The position numbers were made by a program, and so were the translations under genes. DNA of 64,000 nucleotides from Haloarchaeobius sp. FL176 (GTDB lineage: Archaea; Halobacteriota; Halobacteria; Halobacteriales; Natrialbaceae), in NCBI RefSeq assembly GCF_024609245.1, contig NZ_JANJYH010000016.1, positions 1-64,000 on the forward strand, read 5' to 3'. Every line of letters starts with the position of its first letter. Within the stretch, counting starts at the first letter, position 1. The notes under the pieces were generated by a model, which was given only the letters and a program-made list of their open reading frames with translations, ran no database searches and had not been told where the DNA came from. This document shows, piece by piece, positions 44,989 to 54,795 of the stretch.

Positions 44989-45907
44989 TCGTGTATCGCC
45001 GTCCCGGTTGCAGACCTACCTGAACTGCCCACGGCAGTTTGAATTCAAGTATATTCACGACCTCGACGGGGGTGAGAGAACAGACCTGGAACGGTATTTC
45101 AATCGTGGCGACGTGCTCGACACAGCACTCCAGTTGACGGCGACGGAAGTGGATACAGATACCGACCCGGAAACGGTCCAATCCCTTGCTCGCGAGAACT
45201 TCACCGAATGTTGGCAGAGAAAGACGGATTCCGATACCTACCCGTCACCAGCTGCGTATGAATTCGATCGACGGATCTCGGCCGCGGCAATCGATGACTA
45301 TCTCGAGGCTGAGACCGACGGTGAGGGACTTGCTCATCTTCGACGGTCGGTCGGGACCGAAGTGCATCTCGAATGGACTGACGACGAACTGGGGGCGATG
45401 CATGGCTATGCAGACAACATCGTCGAGACTCGCGATGGCCTCCTTATAATCGACTACAAAGCCAGCTATAGCGGGCGTCGGTTCCCCAATAAGAACGGGT
45501 CAGACCTCGAAAAGCAACTCAATGGGACGAATCACTACCCCTCTCGGCTCAAGAAATGGCTTCAGCTCGGGATGTATTGGGAAGGGCTCACCCAGCACGA
45601 GCTGTACTCACCCGGCGACGAGATTCGTTTCATGTTCTACGGTCTGATTGCATCTAAAGAACGAACCCCGACTAAGACGGGCTATAGCGTTGATGTCAGA
45701 GGGAAAGCGTGGGAAATGACAGACCTGTATCGGGAAAATACGTCGGCCTTCCGGACCCTCATCGATGAAAGTACCACCGGTATTCAATCTGGGGCGTTTG
45801 ATCCAACCGGAGACCGGTGGGAGCTTATCCAGGAGGAAGCGTGCGGCGACTGTGATTATCAAAGCGCCTGCGGCGACTACATCGCTGAGGAGGTGAAGTT
45901 TTCATGA
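44981..45907 (+). CDS. PD-(D/E)XK nuclease with Fe-S cysteines (Cas4/AddB-C-like)
   Basis: A 308-residue nuclease. Nuclease core: GYADNIVETRDGLLIIDYKAS (about 146-160) has the Asp and D-Y-K of the PD-(D/E)XK site. Cys16 in LNCPRQFEF and three Cys near the end (CGDCDYQSAC, about 287-296) are placed as in the 4Fe-4S cluster of Cas4 and AddB. The GTG start overlaps the AddB-like stop and its own stop overlaps the AddA-like gene (ATGA), so all three are co-translated. It is probably the nuclease of the AddB-like subunit, encoded separately. Confidence 0.8.
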   Translation: MTDRVSPSRLQTYLNCPRQFEFKYIHDLDGGERTDLERYFNRGDVLDTALQLTATEVDTDTDPETVQSLARENFTECWQRKTDSDTYPSPAAYEFDRRISAAAIDDYLEAETDGEGLAHLRRSVGTEVHLEWTDDELGAMHGYADNIVETRDGLLIIDYKASYSGRRFPNKNGSDLEKQLNGTNHYPSRLKKWLQLGMYWEGLTQHELYSPGDEIRFMFYGLIASKERTPTKTGYSVDVRGKAWEMTDLYRENTSAFRTLIDESTTGIQSGAFDPTGDRWELIQEEACGDCDYQSACGDYIAEEVKFS

Positions 45908-48900
45908 GCCTCTTCGAAGAGGACGACGACGTTACGGAGGAGCCGAAAGGAAACCAAGGCCCAATTATTTCAACGGATGAGTATCCGATGCGGGTCTTAG
46001 CCGGGGCTGGGACAGGGAAGACCTTCACGATGGTTCGGAAAATTGAGCGACTGCTCAAAACCGAACAGACTGCGCCAGGGAATGTACTCGCGTTGACGTT
46101 CACAAATAAAGCTGCGGACTCAATGCGTTCCAAACTCAACGCGTTGATCGGGTCCCAGGGATACGACATCGAGGCGTACACGTATCATTCGATCTGCCAC
46201 TCCATCCTTCAGGAATACCCCTACTATGCCGATCTCCCATCTGGATTTACGATCGCTGATGACGCCGACAAGCTGTCTGTGGCAGAAGAAGCGATCGCGG
46301 AGGTCCCTTACCAGTTTGTGAGCCCAGACGGAACATATCGAAAAACACCGGCGGAGGTACTCTTGAACTTCATTAGCTCGATGAAACAGGAGGGCGTCCA
46401 CCCGCAAGAATTGGAAGCATACCTCCCTGCTCCGGACGTGCTGGTTGGACTGGACGAGATGTCGGATCGGATTGAGACCGCTGCGCGAAAGCACATTCGG
46501 CGGCAGTCAGTAAGCGAGAGCAGTATTGAGTCGTTCTGTGACGATCTCGAGACGTTCAAGATGGAACTGCAGCTCGAACAACAGAGTCTGGGGTCCTCTC
46601 CGCTGGAGAACGATATCAGTAGATATCTACAACACCTGATCGAGACGATCGAGACCTGCCAGTCACGAATTCGGTCGAGACCCGAAGAGGTCACCGTCGG
46701 CTCCAAACAGGCTGCTGCACGATTACCGGGAGTACTGTTCAGTGCCTACGGGAGTGAGGGACGGGAGATGACGCGGAAAAGTGACTTCCCGACAGGTATT
46801 CCGAAGTTTCCATTCACACTCCTTGATCGGCTCAGGTCGTATCTCAGCGACTGCAAAAAGGCCGCAGACTTTGTGCATGGATACCGAGCGTACGAACAGC
46901 AGCGGGAGGCAAACCAGTTAGTCGACTTCGATGATCTGATTAACAATACAGTCTCCCTGCTCGAGGATGAGGACATCGCTGCGGAAATCGCTGGACAGTG
47001 GGACTATATCTTCTGCGATGAGTTCCAGGATACCGACTCGATTCAGTTCGACCTCGTTACCACTCTCGCCGAGCAGAACCGCCTCTTCATCGTGGGAGAT
47101 GATGACCAAGCGATCTACGAGTGGCGCGGTGCAGACAGCGAAAATATCGGTCGGAAGCTGGATGCGACGTATGGCTCCGAGTTACAGGATATGGAGTTGG
47201 AACTTAACTTCCGGTCGAGGCAACCGATTTTGGATTTGGCGAATAACGCGATTCAATCCCTCGAAGGACGCGGAAGTGAGAAGGAATTGACCGCGTTTGG
47301 CGACAAGGCAGAGAGTACATCTGGCGTAGCCTACATCGATACCACCGTCCCAGACAACAGCGACTACTCAGATACGGATGCGTTCCAGGCCGCACAGATT
47401 ACGACAACGGTTGGAGGGATGCTTCGTGGCGAGCTCGAACAAGTAGCCGAGGAGTATGATCCAGGGGATATCGCAGTATTGGTCCGTAAAAATCGCCACG
47501 CACGTCCCATCATCGATGCATTCAACGAAGCAGGAATCCCCTTCGAATTGGTCGGAGATTTAGCGACCGAATCGGTCGGCGTCGAGACAGTGCTCGCATA
47601 TCTAAGAGCGCTGGCTGACCCAACGGACGACGTCAGTGTACGGCGCGTCTTGTTGATGCGCTACCGATTCAGTGAGACGGATCTAAGACACCTGGCACAG
47701 GCGGAAGATAATCTAATCGATGCGCTCCAGTCCATTGACCCGGCTGAATTATCCGAGCCAGAGCGAGTGAGGACTGCTCAGTCCCACTTTGACCACTTAG
47801 TAGCACGTCGACATCTCCTTTCGGTCGAACAGTTGTATCATGAATTGTTGAGTACCACCAATATCGAGTGGTTCCTAACGCGACGGGAACGTCGTGAATT
47901 ACAGGGCTTGGAAGATCTGATAACTGGTTACGACGAACCAGCATCTCAGCCCCCGATTACAGCAGACTTCATCGAGTACCTCGAGCGTCACGAGTCGATC
48001 GCCGAAACGACCGATTCCGGGCCAACAGAACAAGCAGAGTCTGCAGACGATGCAGTCTCGATTATGACGATCCACAAAGCGAAGGGGCTGGATTTCCCCG
48101 TGGTATTCCTCCCGAATTTGACCGCTGACGAATGGGCACCACGGACCAGAGAGTACTCTGAATTAGTTGAGTCCCTCAATACGGATCAGTTCTGGCAGCG
48201 GGACCAACTCAAACGCGATCAGCAGGAAGCACGCCGTCTCCTCCATGTTGGCATCACCCGGGCTGAAGAGCACCTTGTCCTCTGTGGACAGGGGGATGAG
48301 AGCTCGGTACGCGACGATGGTGTTACGCTTGAGTATGCCCAGGAGTGGCTTGCTGATGGGATTCAATGGGATCTCACAGCAGCGTCATTCCCGATCTGGA
48401 CGGAGATCCAGGACAGTCTCCCCTCTACCGCTCTGGACTGGACTGAGATGGTTACTGATGAAGCCTCCCCTCGTGGTGAGACAGTTGCGACATACGATGG
48501 AGATGAGCTCGGATATGAAGACGCAATCACAACGGTGCTTGAGCGTGCCGACAGCCTGATCGACGGGTCGCTTCCAGACGTGGAACCCGCCTCTGTTGGT
48601 ATAGCTGTTGATGCATTTTCGCCAATTCCTGCACCGTCGATTCGCCGCCGCCACAGCTACACCTCACTCGGCACCGTCGATGATTGTACACGCAAACACT
48701 ATCTTGACCATGTCGTCTATGCTTACGAACTCCCGTCCCAGTTCACTCCAACCACGTCCGAGACCTCAGCGAAATCAAAGCAAGCGGGGTATGACTCCTC
48801 GGGGGCGTCAAACCGCGAGATCGGGGTTCTGTTCCATGAAACCGCTGAGGAGGCAATCAATCAAAATCGCACCGGGCGTGATGAGTGGCAGGAAGTCTGC

Positions 48901-49404
48901 GAGCAAGTCGCAGTTGAGCGGGGTCTCAAGCATGCGCTGGCGGGTGCGACTGCGTGCATCGACCGTTTCTTCGAAACGCCAGTCCCGGAATGGGATCTCC
49001 TGAGTGCCGAACATTCCTTCGGAATCGATATCGAGGGCTCCTATGTCATCGGTGAAATCGACCTACTTGCTCGGCGTCCTGACGGCGAGTTAGTGGTTCT
49101 CGATTACAAAGCGACTGGCTCGAAGAAAGGTACCGAGAACCGCCAGCTCCCACTTTACATCCTGGCCTGTGAGGAGTTGTTCGATGAACCAGTTACCACC
49201 GCAGGGTACGTGTACGTAAGCGATCTTGGACCCGAGGTGGACCTACGAACCTATGATGACACGCGGATCGAGGAAGCCCAAGAGCGAATCAAGGAGGGGC
49301 TTTCGAAAGCAGCAGCCAGCTCGTATAGTGAGTATACCGCAGGGGACCACTGTCAGTGGTGCCCGCACAACGATCTGCCGTGCAGTAGTCTCCACTCAGA
49401 GTGA
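45904..49404 (+). CDS. AddA-like UvrD helicase fused to Fe-S nuclease
   Basis: An 1166-residue helicase-nuclease. Walker A is LAGAGTGKTFT (32-42), Ia LALTFTNKAADSMRSKL, Walker B FCDEFQDTDSIQF (about 370), III VGDDDQAIYEWRGAD (about 398), V MTIHKAKGLDFPVVF (about 720), VI LHVGITRAEEHLVLCG. The nuclease domain has GEIDLLARRPDGELVVLDYKATG (about 1050-1066) and a flanking cysteine set: CTRKHYL near 923 and CQWCPHNDLPC near the end. All motifs look active. With the two upstream genes it forms a two-nuclease, one-motor complex like AddAB, suited to degrading DNA from ends. It converges on the drmB-like gene. Confidence 0.85.
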   Translation: MSLFEEDDDVTEEPKGNQGPIISTDEYPMRVLAGAGTGKTFTMVRKIERLLKTEQTAPGNVLALTFTNKAADSMRSKLNALIGSQGYDIEAYTYHSICHSILQEYPYYADLPSGFTIADDADKLSVAEEAIAEVPYQFVSPDGTYRKTPAEVLLNFISSMKQEGVHPQELEAYLPAPDVLVGLDEMSDRIETAARKHIRRQSVSESSIESFCDDLETFKMELQLEQQSLGSSPLENDISRYLQHLIETIETCQSRIRSRPEEVTVGSKQAAARLPGVLFSAYGSEGREMTRKSDFPTGIPKFPFTLLDRLRSYLSDCKKAADFVHGYRAYEQQREANQLVDFDDLINNTVSLLEDEDIAAEIAGQWDYIFCDEFQDTDSIQFDLVTTLAEQNRLFIVGDDDQAIYEWRGADSENIGRKLDATYGSELQDMELELNFRSRQPILDLANNAIQSLEGRGSEKELTAFGDKAESTSGVAYIDTTVPDNSDYSDTDAFQAAQITTTVGGMLRGELEQVAEEYDPGDIAVLVRKNRHARPIIDAFNEAGIPFELVGDLATESVGVETVLAYLRALADPTDDVSVRRVLLMRYRFSETDLRHLAQAEDNLIDALQSIDPAELSEPERVRTAQSHFDHLVARRHLLSVEQLYHELLSTTNIEWFLTRRERRELQGLEDLITGYDEPASQPPITADFIEYLERHESIAETTDSGPTEQAESADDAVSIMTIHKAKGLDFPVVFLPNLTADEWAPRTREYSELVESLNTDQFWQRDQLKRDQQEARRLLHVGITRAEEHLVLCGQGDESSVRDDGVTLEYAQEWLADGIQWDLTAASFPIWTEIQDSLPSTALDWTEMVTDEASPRGETVATYDGDELGYEDAITTVLERADSLIDGSLPDVEPASVGIAVDAFSPIPAPSIRRRHSYTSLGTVDDCTRKHYLDHVVYAYELPSQFTPTTSETSAKSKQAGYDSSGASNREIGVLFHETAEEAINQNRTGRDEWQEVCEQVAVERGLKHALAGATACIDRFFETPVPEWDLLSAEHSFGIDIEGSYVIGEIDLLARRPDGELVVLDYKATGSKKGTENRQLPLYILACEELFDEPVTTAGYVYVSDLGPEVDLRTYDDTRIEEAQERIKEGLSKAAASSYSEYTAGDHCQWCPHNDLPCSSLHSE

Positions 49405-49441
49405 CGGCCAGAAGAACATACCGCTCACAGCGCTGACCTCC

Positions 49442-51367
49442 CTACATTCCATTGAAACCGACAATATCGGGTCCATCGAATGGACCACCAAAGTAGACCG
49501 ATCGGCTCAGGTTCTGGTTTGAATTCTGGCAGGTGACACTCGATACGAAGAGGCAATCTTCGCACGCACAATTATGATCCCGACGGCAGACAGTGTCGTA
49601 CGTACAATAATCGGTTTCGTCAAGTTGGTCAATGACGTCAGGGAAGCGTTCCTCGAACAGCGTGAATATCGATCCGAGGTTGAAATCGGTGTCCGAACGC
49701 TTGTAGATGATAACCGACATCGTCCGTGGGAGGAGGTGCTCGACGAGGCTATCGCGCCCATATCCGGACAGTTTCCCAATGGACTGAATGACGCTGTGGG
49801 AGAAGCTATGCAAGAGCGAGTAGGCCGCCCGTGAAACGGGGTCTCCAGCTGGGTCGATAGCCTCAAAACGAGACGGGTGCCCCACATTCGCCAAGAACCA
49901 TCGGTCCAAGTCGTCTATATCTGGCTCATCGATAACATCGTTCTCACGAAGCCATTCCACCACGGTTTCTTTATCCAACGTCAACATTACCGCTTCAGCA
50001 TCGTTCGTCCGTGCAAAGACCTCGGTGTCGCCCCACTGCCCGCTGGAGAACAGATTCAACAACGCCGGCGGGTCACCATCCTCATCAACAGGCGTCGTCC
50101 CTCCATCCGTCTCCGCTGGCTGATCGGACGAATCGTTCGTCCCGCCTTCCGTGGATGGCTGCCTCTCAAGTCCGGTTGGCGATGGCTTGATCCGCGAATA
50201 CCCGTATGACACCGTCGTAATCGGGAAGTTCTTGATGAGGCGAACCTCCTCCAAGTTGAGTTTGTCCCGTAAACGACAGTATCGGTCGACTGTCTCGGGT
50301 TCCAGATGCGTGTCCTGAGCGTCTTCGGCTAGATCCGCAAATGTGTATGAGCTGATCCGGTCACCCTCATCGTACTCAGGGTTCACTACAGAGAGATACT
50401 CGAAGAGTTCCTCACTCAATCGAATCTGATTGACATCGCTCAGTTGCTCGGTCAGGAAATGCTTCGTCTCATCGCGATGGGCCTGAATATCTACGGTTAA
50501 CCGTTCTTCCGCTAGCTCAAGTGCTTCGTCACGCCCATCCACCTCATTATTCTCCAGCAGTTCCATTGCCTTGCTGAGCTTCTCCTGTTCACTTGGACCA
50601 GTATTTCCAGATCGTTCTAAGAGATAATCACTGACGATCTGGATCTGATACTGATCATTGCTCAGAAGCGTGTCCAGATCTTTCCGGACGTTGATCAGCC
50701 GCTCCGTTTGCGGATAAAAGGTCTGCGAAGCCGAATGTGGGAGCATTTTCCGCGCCTGTTGGCCATAGTCGCAGTCAGGGTTGAAGCACTTGGCACTTGG
50801 TCGGAAACCGACCGTCGCCTCACAATTTGCTCCGGTACATCGCCAGTATGCGTTATCGAACCCAGTTCCTGGGTTTCGAAGAGCCATCCCGGCACCGCAG
50901 TGCTCTGGAACGTAGATCTCCTGAATCTGCCCACAATGGCAGACCGAAACAAACTGCATTTGATGATGGTCACGAAGTTGAGCGCTGCAGCGGCCACACG
51001 TTACGGCGTCATCCCGAGGGAAGTCTTTCGCCTCTTCCCAGCGGAGCTGGGTGACTGTCCCACATCGCCCACATTCGAACGTTCGTGGGAATACCTCAAA
51101 GTTAGCTGCACCGGGAGTGACAATCGAGGCATCATCGGCCGACAGGGAAAGGTCGGCCCAGTTCGGCCAGGCCGCAGCATGGCGACTAATTCGTTTCAGG
51201 ATGTACGCGTCGGGCAATTCGGAGGCTTTCGAACGACCGGCCTCATCCCGGTCCTCGTGAATTCGAGATACCAAGCCGCTCAAGTCGCTTTCAGCGTGGT
51301 TGAAGGTATTCCCCGGCAGGTAATCGAAGAGGAACTTGGATTTCCGACGTTCCATTGGCATCGTCAC
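49442..51367 (-). CDS. DrmB-like DUF1998 protein
   Basis: A 641-residue protein. Near residue 95-215 it has several zinc-ribbon Cys pairs (CGRCGTV, CGRCSAQL, CHCGQ, CTGANCEA, CFNPDCDYG). The C-terminal DUF1998 domain (about 520-641) has YSLLHSFSHSVIQSIGKLSG and a Cys cluster CTYDTVCRRDHNCACEDC, typical of proteins that partner YprA-like helicases. In DISARM, DrmB works with DrmA at incoming DNA. GTG at 51367 overlaps the drmA-like stop (GTGA). No nuclease motif seen. Confidence 0.8.
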   Translation of the reverse strand: MTMPMERRKSKFLFDYLPGNTFNHAESDLSGLVSRIHEDRDEAGRSKASELPDAYILKRISRHAAAWPNWADLSLSADDASIVTPGAANFEVFPRTFECGRCGTVTQLRWEEAKDFPRDDAVTCGRCSAQLRDHHQMQFVSVCHCGQIQEIYVPEHCGAGMALRNPGTGFDNAYWRCTGANCEATVGFRPSAKCFNPDCDYGQQARKMLPHSASQTFYPQTERLINVRKDLDTLLSNDQYQIQIVSDYLLERSGNTGPSEQEKLSKAMELLENNEVDGRDEALELAEERLTVDIQAHRDETKHFLTEQLSDVNQIRLSEELFEYLSVVNPEYDEGDRISSYTFADLAEDAQDTHLEPETVDRYCRLRDKLNLEEVRLIKNFPITTVSYGYSRIKPSPTGLERQPSTEGGTNDSSDQPAETDGGTTPVDEDGDPPALLNLFSSGQWGDTEVFARTNDAEAVMLTLDKETVVEWLRENDVIDEPDIDDLDRWFLANVGHPSRFEAIDPAGDPVSRAAYSLLHSFSHSVIQSIGKLSGYGRDSLVEHLLPRTMSVIIYKRSDTDFNLGSIFTLFEERFPDVIDQLDETDYCTYDTVCRRDHNCACEDCLFVSSVTCQNSNQNLSRSVYFGGPFDGPDIVGFNGM

Positions 51368-54300
51368 TCACGCTCCGTGGTCAGGGCATCGACCAGATTC
51401 TGATTGTTGTACTGTGCAGTGATCGTACCCTGCTCGCCAATGTCTCGAAGGCTAATCATAGGCTCGCTTCCCCCAGGATATTGGGGGTACGACATACTGG
51501 GTAGCTCCTCGATCCAGTATTGCCACACCTGGTTGATTTTCCGTTGGACTTCCTGGTAGAAGTACGGATTCGTGTAGTAGTCATTGTCAAGTCGATAGGC
51601 GCGCTCGACGAGCGACTGAAGCGTGTCCTTGGTGAGCTCTGGATAGTCGTCGTTGGTCATAAGCTCGTAGAGGTGAGTTGCCTTCTGGACGTTCGCCGGT
51701 TCTGGGTCTTTGTCATTGAGCGCGAGTTCGTACTGACGATGCATCTTCGGCCGGTAGTACTGGATGAGCAGCGACTGGAGGACACCGGTGAAGGTCCGGT
51801 CGATACCGAATTTGGCCCACCTGTCAATCGGGATCGGTTCCACAGTCCGGTCAAGGTATTCGTGGAGTTTCTCGAAATAGCGGTACCGATGATCGTCACG
51901 CTCCCTCAACGGATCGAAAATGTCCAACACGAACCCAACAACACCGGATTGTCTGCCCACACGGCTGCTTGCCTGGATATACTGGAACGTCCGCCGGGGA
52001 TATCCGAAAAACAGCATCATGTTGAACCGGTCCACGTCAATCCCGTGGCCGATGAAGCTGGTTGATGGGACCGTGTCGATCCGCTCATCGAACGGTGCAT
52101 CACCAGGCTCCTCCAGTTGCGCTAGTAATTCTGGATTCTCAGTGTCGGCGGTCAGCTGCCGTTCGCGAATCGGATGCTCGTAGCCGTCGAGAATCATCTC
52201 GCGGGCAGCGTATTTTGCGATGTTCTCACGGTAGCGGTCCTTTCGTCGTTTGTTTGTGAAATAGACCACGCTGGTCTCATAGAGATCAAGAATTTCGGCC
52301 TTTTCATCCTCAGAGAGTTCATCAAGACCAGCATCGTCGGCCAGCTCCGCAGCTGGTGTGTCATATGCATCCTGAATCAGCTGGTGGTAGTCCATGATTG
52401 TGTCAACGACAGTATAGAGGTGCGATCGGTTCGCTGGCCTGAACCCGAAGTATTCTCGTTCGACGGTCTCAGTCAGTTCGCCATAGAACGTCTCGCCTCG
52501 AGTGGGGCCATCAGTCGGGAATCGGGTTGCTCCCTTCTGGAAGAGATGCTCGATCTGCCGCTCGTATTCCGAGATGGTGGCAGTTGACGCGAGCACTTTC
52601 GGCTGTTCCCCATGAATCTTCTCACAGAGAGTCTGATAGAGAGTCTCGTAATGAGCAGCAAACGTTCCGAGCTCCTCGTTGAGGAGGTGGATTTCGTCCA
52701 CCAAGTGTAATGTGGGAACCGGATCGTAGACATCACTCGGGTCAACCGATTCTAACTCATGATCGTCCCGGTCACAGAGCTGGTATTCTGAGCACCGTCC
52801 AGAGTAGCCGTACCCATGATCAGGACATTTGGTTGTATAGTTCCCGAGAAGGTTCGCAAATCGGGGCTGCTGTCCAGTGATTGCGATCTTATCCAGAGAG
52901 CCGAGGAGAACCGACGGAACATATCGATAGATGTCCCGGTCAACAACATACAGAGGCAGCCTGCCCAGACACTCATCAGCCGTACAGGTGTGGAAAACGC
53001 TGTTAGCGTCAACATCGTACTCAACGGTGATATCACTCTCACAGAGCGGGCAGACATCGATGACTTGACAGCGTGCTTCCAGTTGCTCCTGGCTCTCTTG
53101 GAACATCTCACGGAATGTATCCCTGTCAGTCCCGATTGCGTTGGGAGTGTCGTTGCTACCGGCGAAGAACCCCAGAGAGAACGGGTCACCAACACCCTCT
53201 AGCCCTCGGTCCGAATCGCTCCGTCGCAGCTGCTCAGCGTGAAGGAGGCTTTCAAGGAATCGGCTCTTCTGTTGGCGGCTGAGTAACCGAAGTGGGAAGC
53301 GAATCCAAGCAGTTACTCCCTGACTTTTGCCGCGGAGCCGGTCGTAGAACAGATTGAATATGATGAGCCCAATATACGCCTCAGTTTTCCCACCACCCGT
53401 CGGGAACCACAGGACGTCAGCATCATCATCATACTCGGTTTCCAAGTCCGACCGTTCGCGGCGAACGATCGCAGAGAGGTTACTGACAATGAATACCAAC
53501 TGGAAAAGTCGCCAGCCAGGGAAGTCATGCTGCCGGCTATTGACTTCGTTCATCAGTTTGAACGCACGCAGGGCTTCGGGGACCTCTTCCAGCACGGTGA
53601 TTCCATGTTCGAAGCGCTCGAGTTCTGTGATGAAGTCCTCGGCATCGGCATCGAATTCAGCTAATTCCGCTTCGCTCAAACCGAGTTCAGCTGCGATTTC
53701 AGTCCGTCGTGGACCAGTCCATGCGTCATGATAGTCACTCATTCCAGCAGCGATCTCACGGAGAATATCGATCGTATCACCAGTACTGAGTTCCGCGAAA
53801 TCGGTGTTATAGGAGGTGTTGAATTCGAATTCGTAAACTGGAGCAGTCGGGACTGCAGTCGTCTTGATCGTGCGTGGGTTCGAACCCTCTTCGACCGTAG
53901 TGGAGCAATTCCGTCCTTTCGCCCACATTGTCTGGTCGTATCGATAGTCTTCAGGAATGAGATCGAACTCGTAGGGTGCTAATTCGCCAGTGACATTGAT
54001 TTTTGGATTGAATATGTACCGCTCACCCGGGCCATCATTCGGCTCCTCAGCCCCCGGAGAAGGCGGGTGATTCGAGAGAGTGAGTTCTAGTTCATCGTCC
54101 GACAGCTCGGCGCTAAACTGGACATCCCACTCCAATTCCTCCGGGGATAATGTCGATTCTGACTGGTTGAACTCTTGGAACTCGGATTCCGGAAGGTCCG
54201 CGAGTTCAGCAGCGGTATACTCTCCAGTTTCGACAGAGTCCGTCGTGAGTCGATGGTTTTCACCCAGCTCAGCAACGTTCTCGTAGAGTGCTTCTGAGAT

Positions 54301-54795
54301 TCGGTTCGTAATCGATTCAGCCTGACCAGAGAGGTCGTCCAACGCGAGGTCAGCTTCGAGTGAAACGAATCCACGCCGGAAGAACGGCTCATCGAATGTG
54401 TACAAAATGTCACGGTCGATTTCCTCGAGAGGAATGTCCGCCCAATCGGAGGAGGTTTCGGTCCTATCCGCGGCACTGAGCTTTGCGGCTTTGACCCGTT
54501 TCTCCTGAATCTCTTGGTACTCTGTATAGGTGGGAAAACTCGGAACATAGAACTCGAACTCAACGACAACCGACACACTTGACGTGGAGTCGGGCTTACA
54601 TTCGAGGCTGATGCTGCTTGGGCGGGTTTTCGCATCGAACTCCTCACGATCAGCGCTCCCAAACTCCGGGGAGAGGTTTGCGACGTAGTACTTGTCGCTT
54701 GGCAGGTCACCTACGCAATACGGAGATGCTCGTCCCCGTGCTCGCTTGATCGTCTCCGCCATCAGATGCTGCCCGATTTGGTGTGTTTTGTTCAT
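51364..54795 (-). CDS. DrmA-like SF2 helicase
   Basis: An 1143-residue helicase. The N-terminal 400 residues are beta-rich and acidic. Motor: WFPTGGGKTEAYIGL (about 463), HLVDEIHLLNEELGT (about 695), VLASTATISEYERQIEHLF, VYFTNKRRKDRYRENIA, GHGIDVDRFNMMLFFG and YIQASSRVGRQSGVVGFVLD (about 935). These are the motifs of YprA/COG1205-like helicases, the family of DISARM DrmA. DrmA loads on DNA and is thought to engage foreign DNA. ATGA overlap with the DrmE-like gene and GTGA overlap with the DrmB-like gene show one operon. Confidence 0.82.
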   Translation of the reverse strand: MNKTHQIGQHLMAETIKRARGRASPYCVGDLPSDKYYVANLSPEFGSADREEFDAKTRPSSISLECKPDSTSSVSVVVEFEFYVPSFPTYTEYQEIQEKRVKAAKLSAADRTETSSDWADIPLEEIDRDILYTFDEPFFRRGFVSLEADLALDDLSGQAESITNRISEALYENVAELGENHRLTTDSVETGEYTAAELADLPESEFQEFNQSESTLSPEELEWDVQFSAELSDDELELTLSNHPPSPGAEEPNDGPGERYIFNPKINVTGELAPYEFDLIPEDYRYDQTMWAKGRNCSTTVEEGSNPRTIKTTAVPTAPVYEFEFNTSYNTDFAELSTGDTIDILREIAAGMSDYHDAWTGPRRTEIAAELGLSEAELAEFDADAEDFITELERFEHGITVLEEVPEALRAFKLMNEVNSRQHDFPGWRLFQLVFIVSNLSAIVRRERSDLETEYDDDADVLWFPTGGGKTEAYIGLIIFNLFYDRLRGKSQGVTAWIRFPLRLLSRQQKSRFLESLLHAEQLRRSDSDRGLEGVGDPFSLGFFAGSNDTPNAIGTDRDTFREMFQESQEQLEARCQVIDVCPLCESDITVEYDVDANSVFHTCTADECLGRLPLYVVDRDIYRYVPSVLLGSLDKIAITGQQPRFANLLGNYTTKCPDHGYGYSGRCSEYQLCDRDDHELESVDPSDVYDPVPTLHLVDEIHLLNEELGTFAAHYETLYQTLCEKIHGEQPKVLASTATISEYERQIEHLFQKGATRFPTDGPTRGETFYGELTETVEREYFGFRPANRSHLYTVVDTIMDYHQLIQDAYDTPAAELADDAGLDELSEDEKAEILDLYETSVVYFTNKRRKDRYRENIAKYAAREMILDGYEHPIRERQLTADTENPELLAQLEEPGDAPFDERIDTVPSTSFIGHGIDVDRFNMMLFFGYPRRTFQYIQASSRVGRQSGVVGFVLDIFDPLRERDDHRYRYFEKLHEYLDRTVEPIPIDRWAKFGIDRTFTGVLQSLLIQYYRPKMHRQYELALNDKDPEPANVQKATHLYELMTNDDYPELTKDTLQSLVERAYRLDNDYYTNPYFYQEVQRKINQVWQYWIEELPSMSYPQYPGGSEPMISLRDIGEQGTITAQYNNQNLVDALTTERE

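Noticed and set aside
49574-49834. Short rightward frames inside the DrmB-like gene
   Set aside because: Antisense to a gene with conserved DUF1998 and zinc-ribbon motifs; no promoter or natural protein composition.
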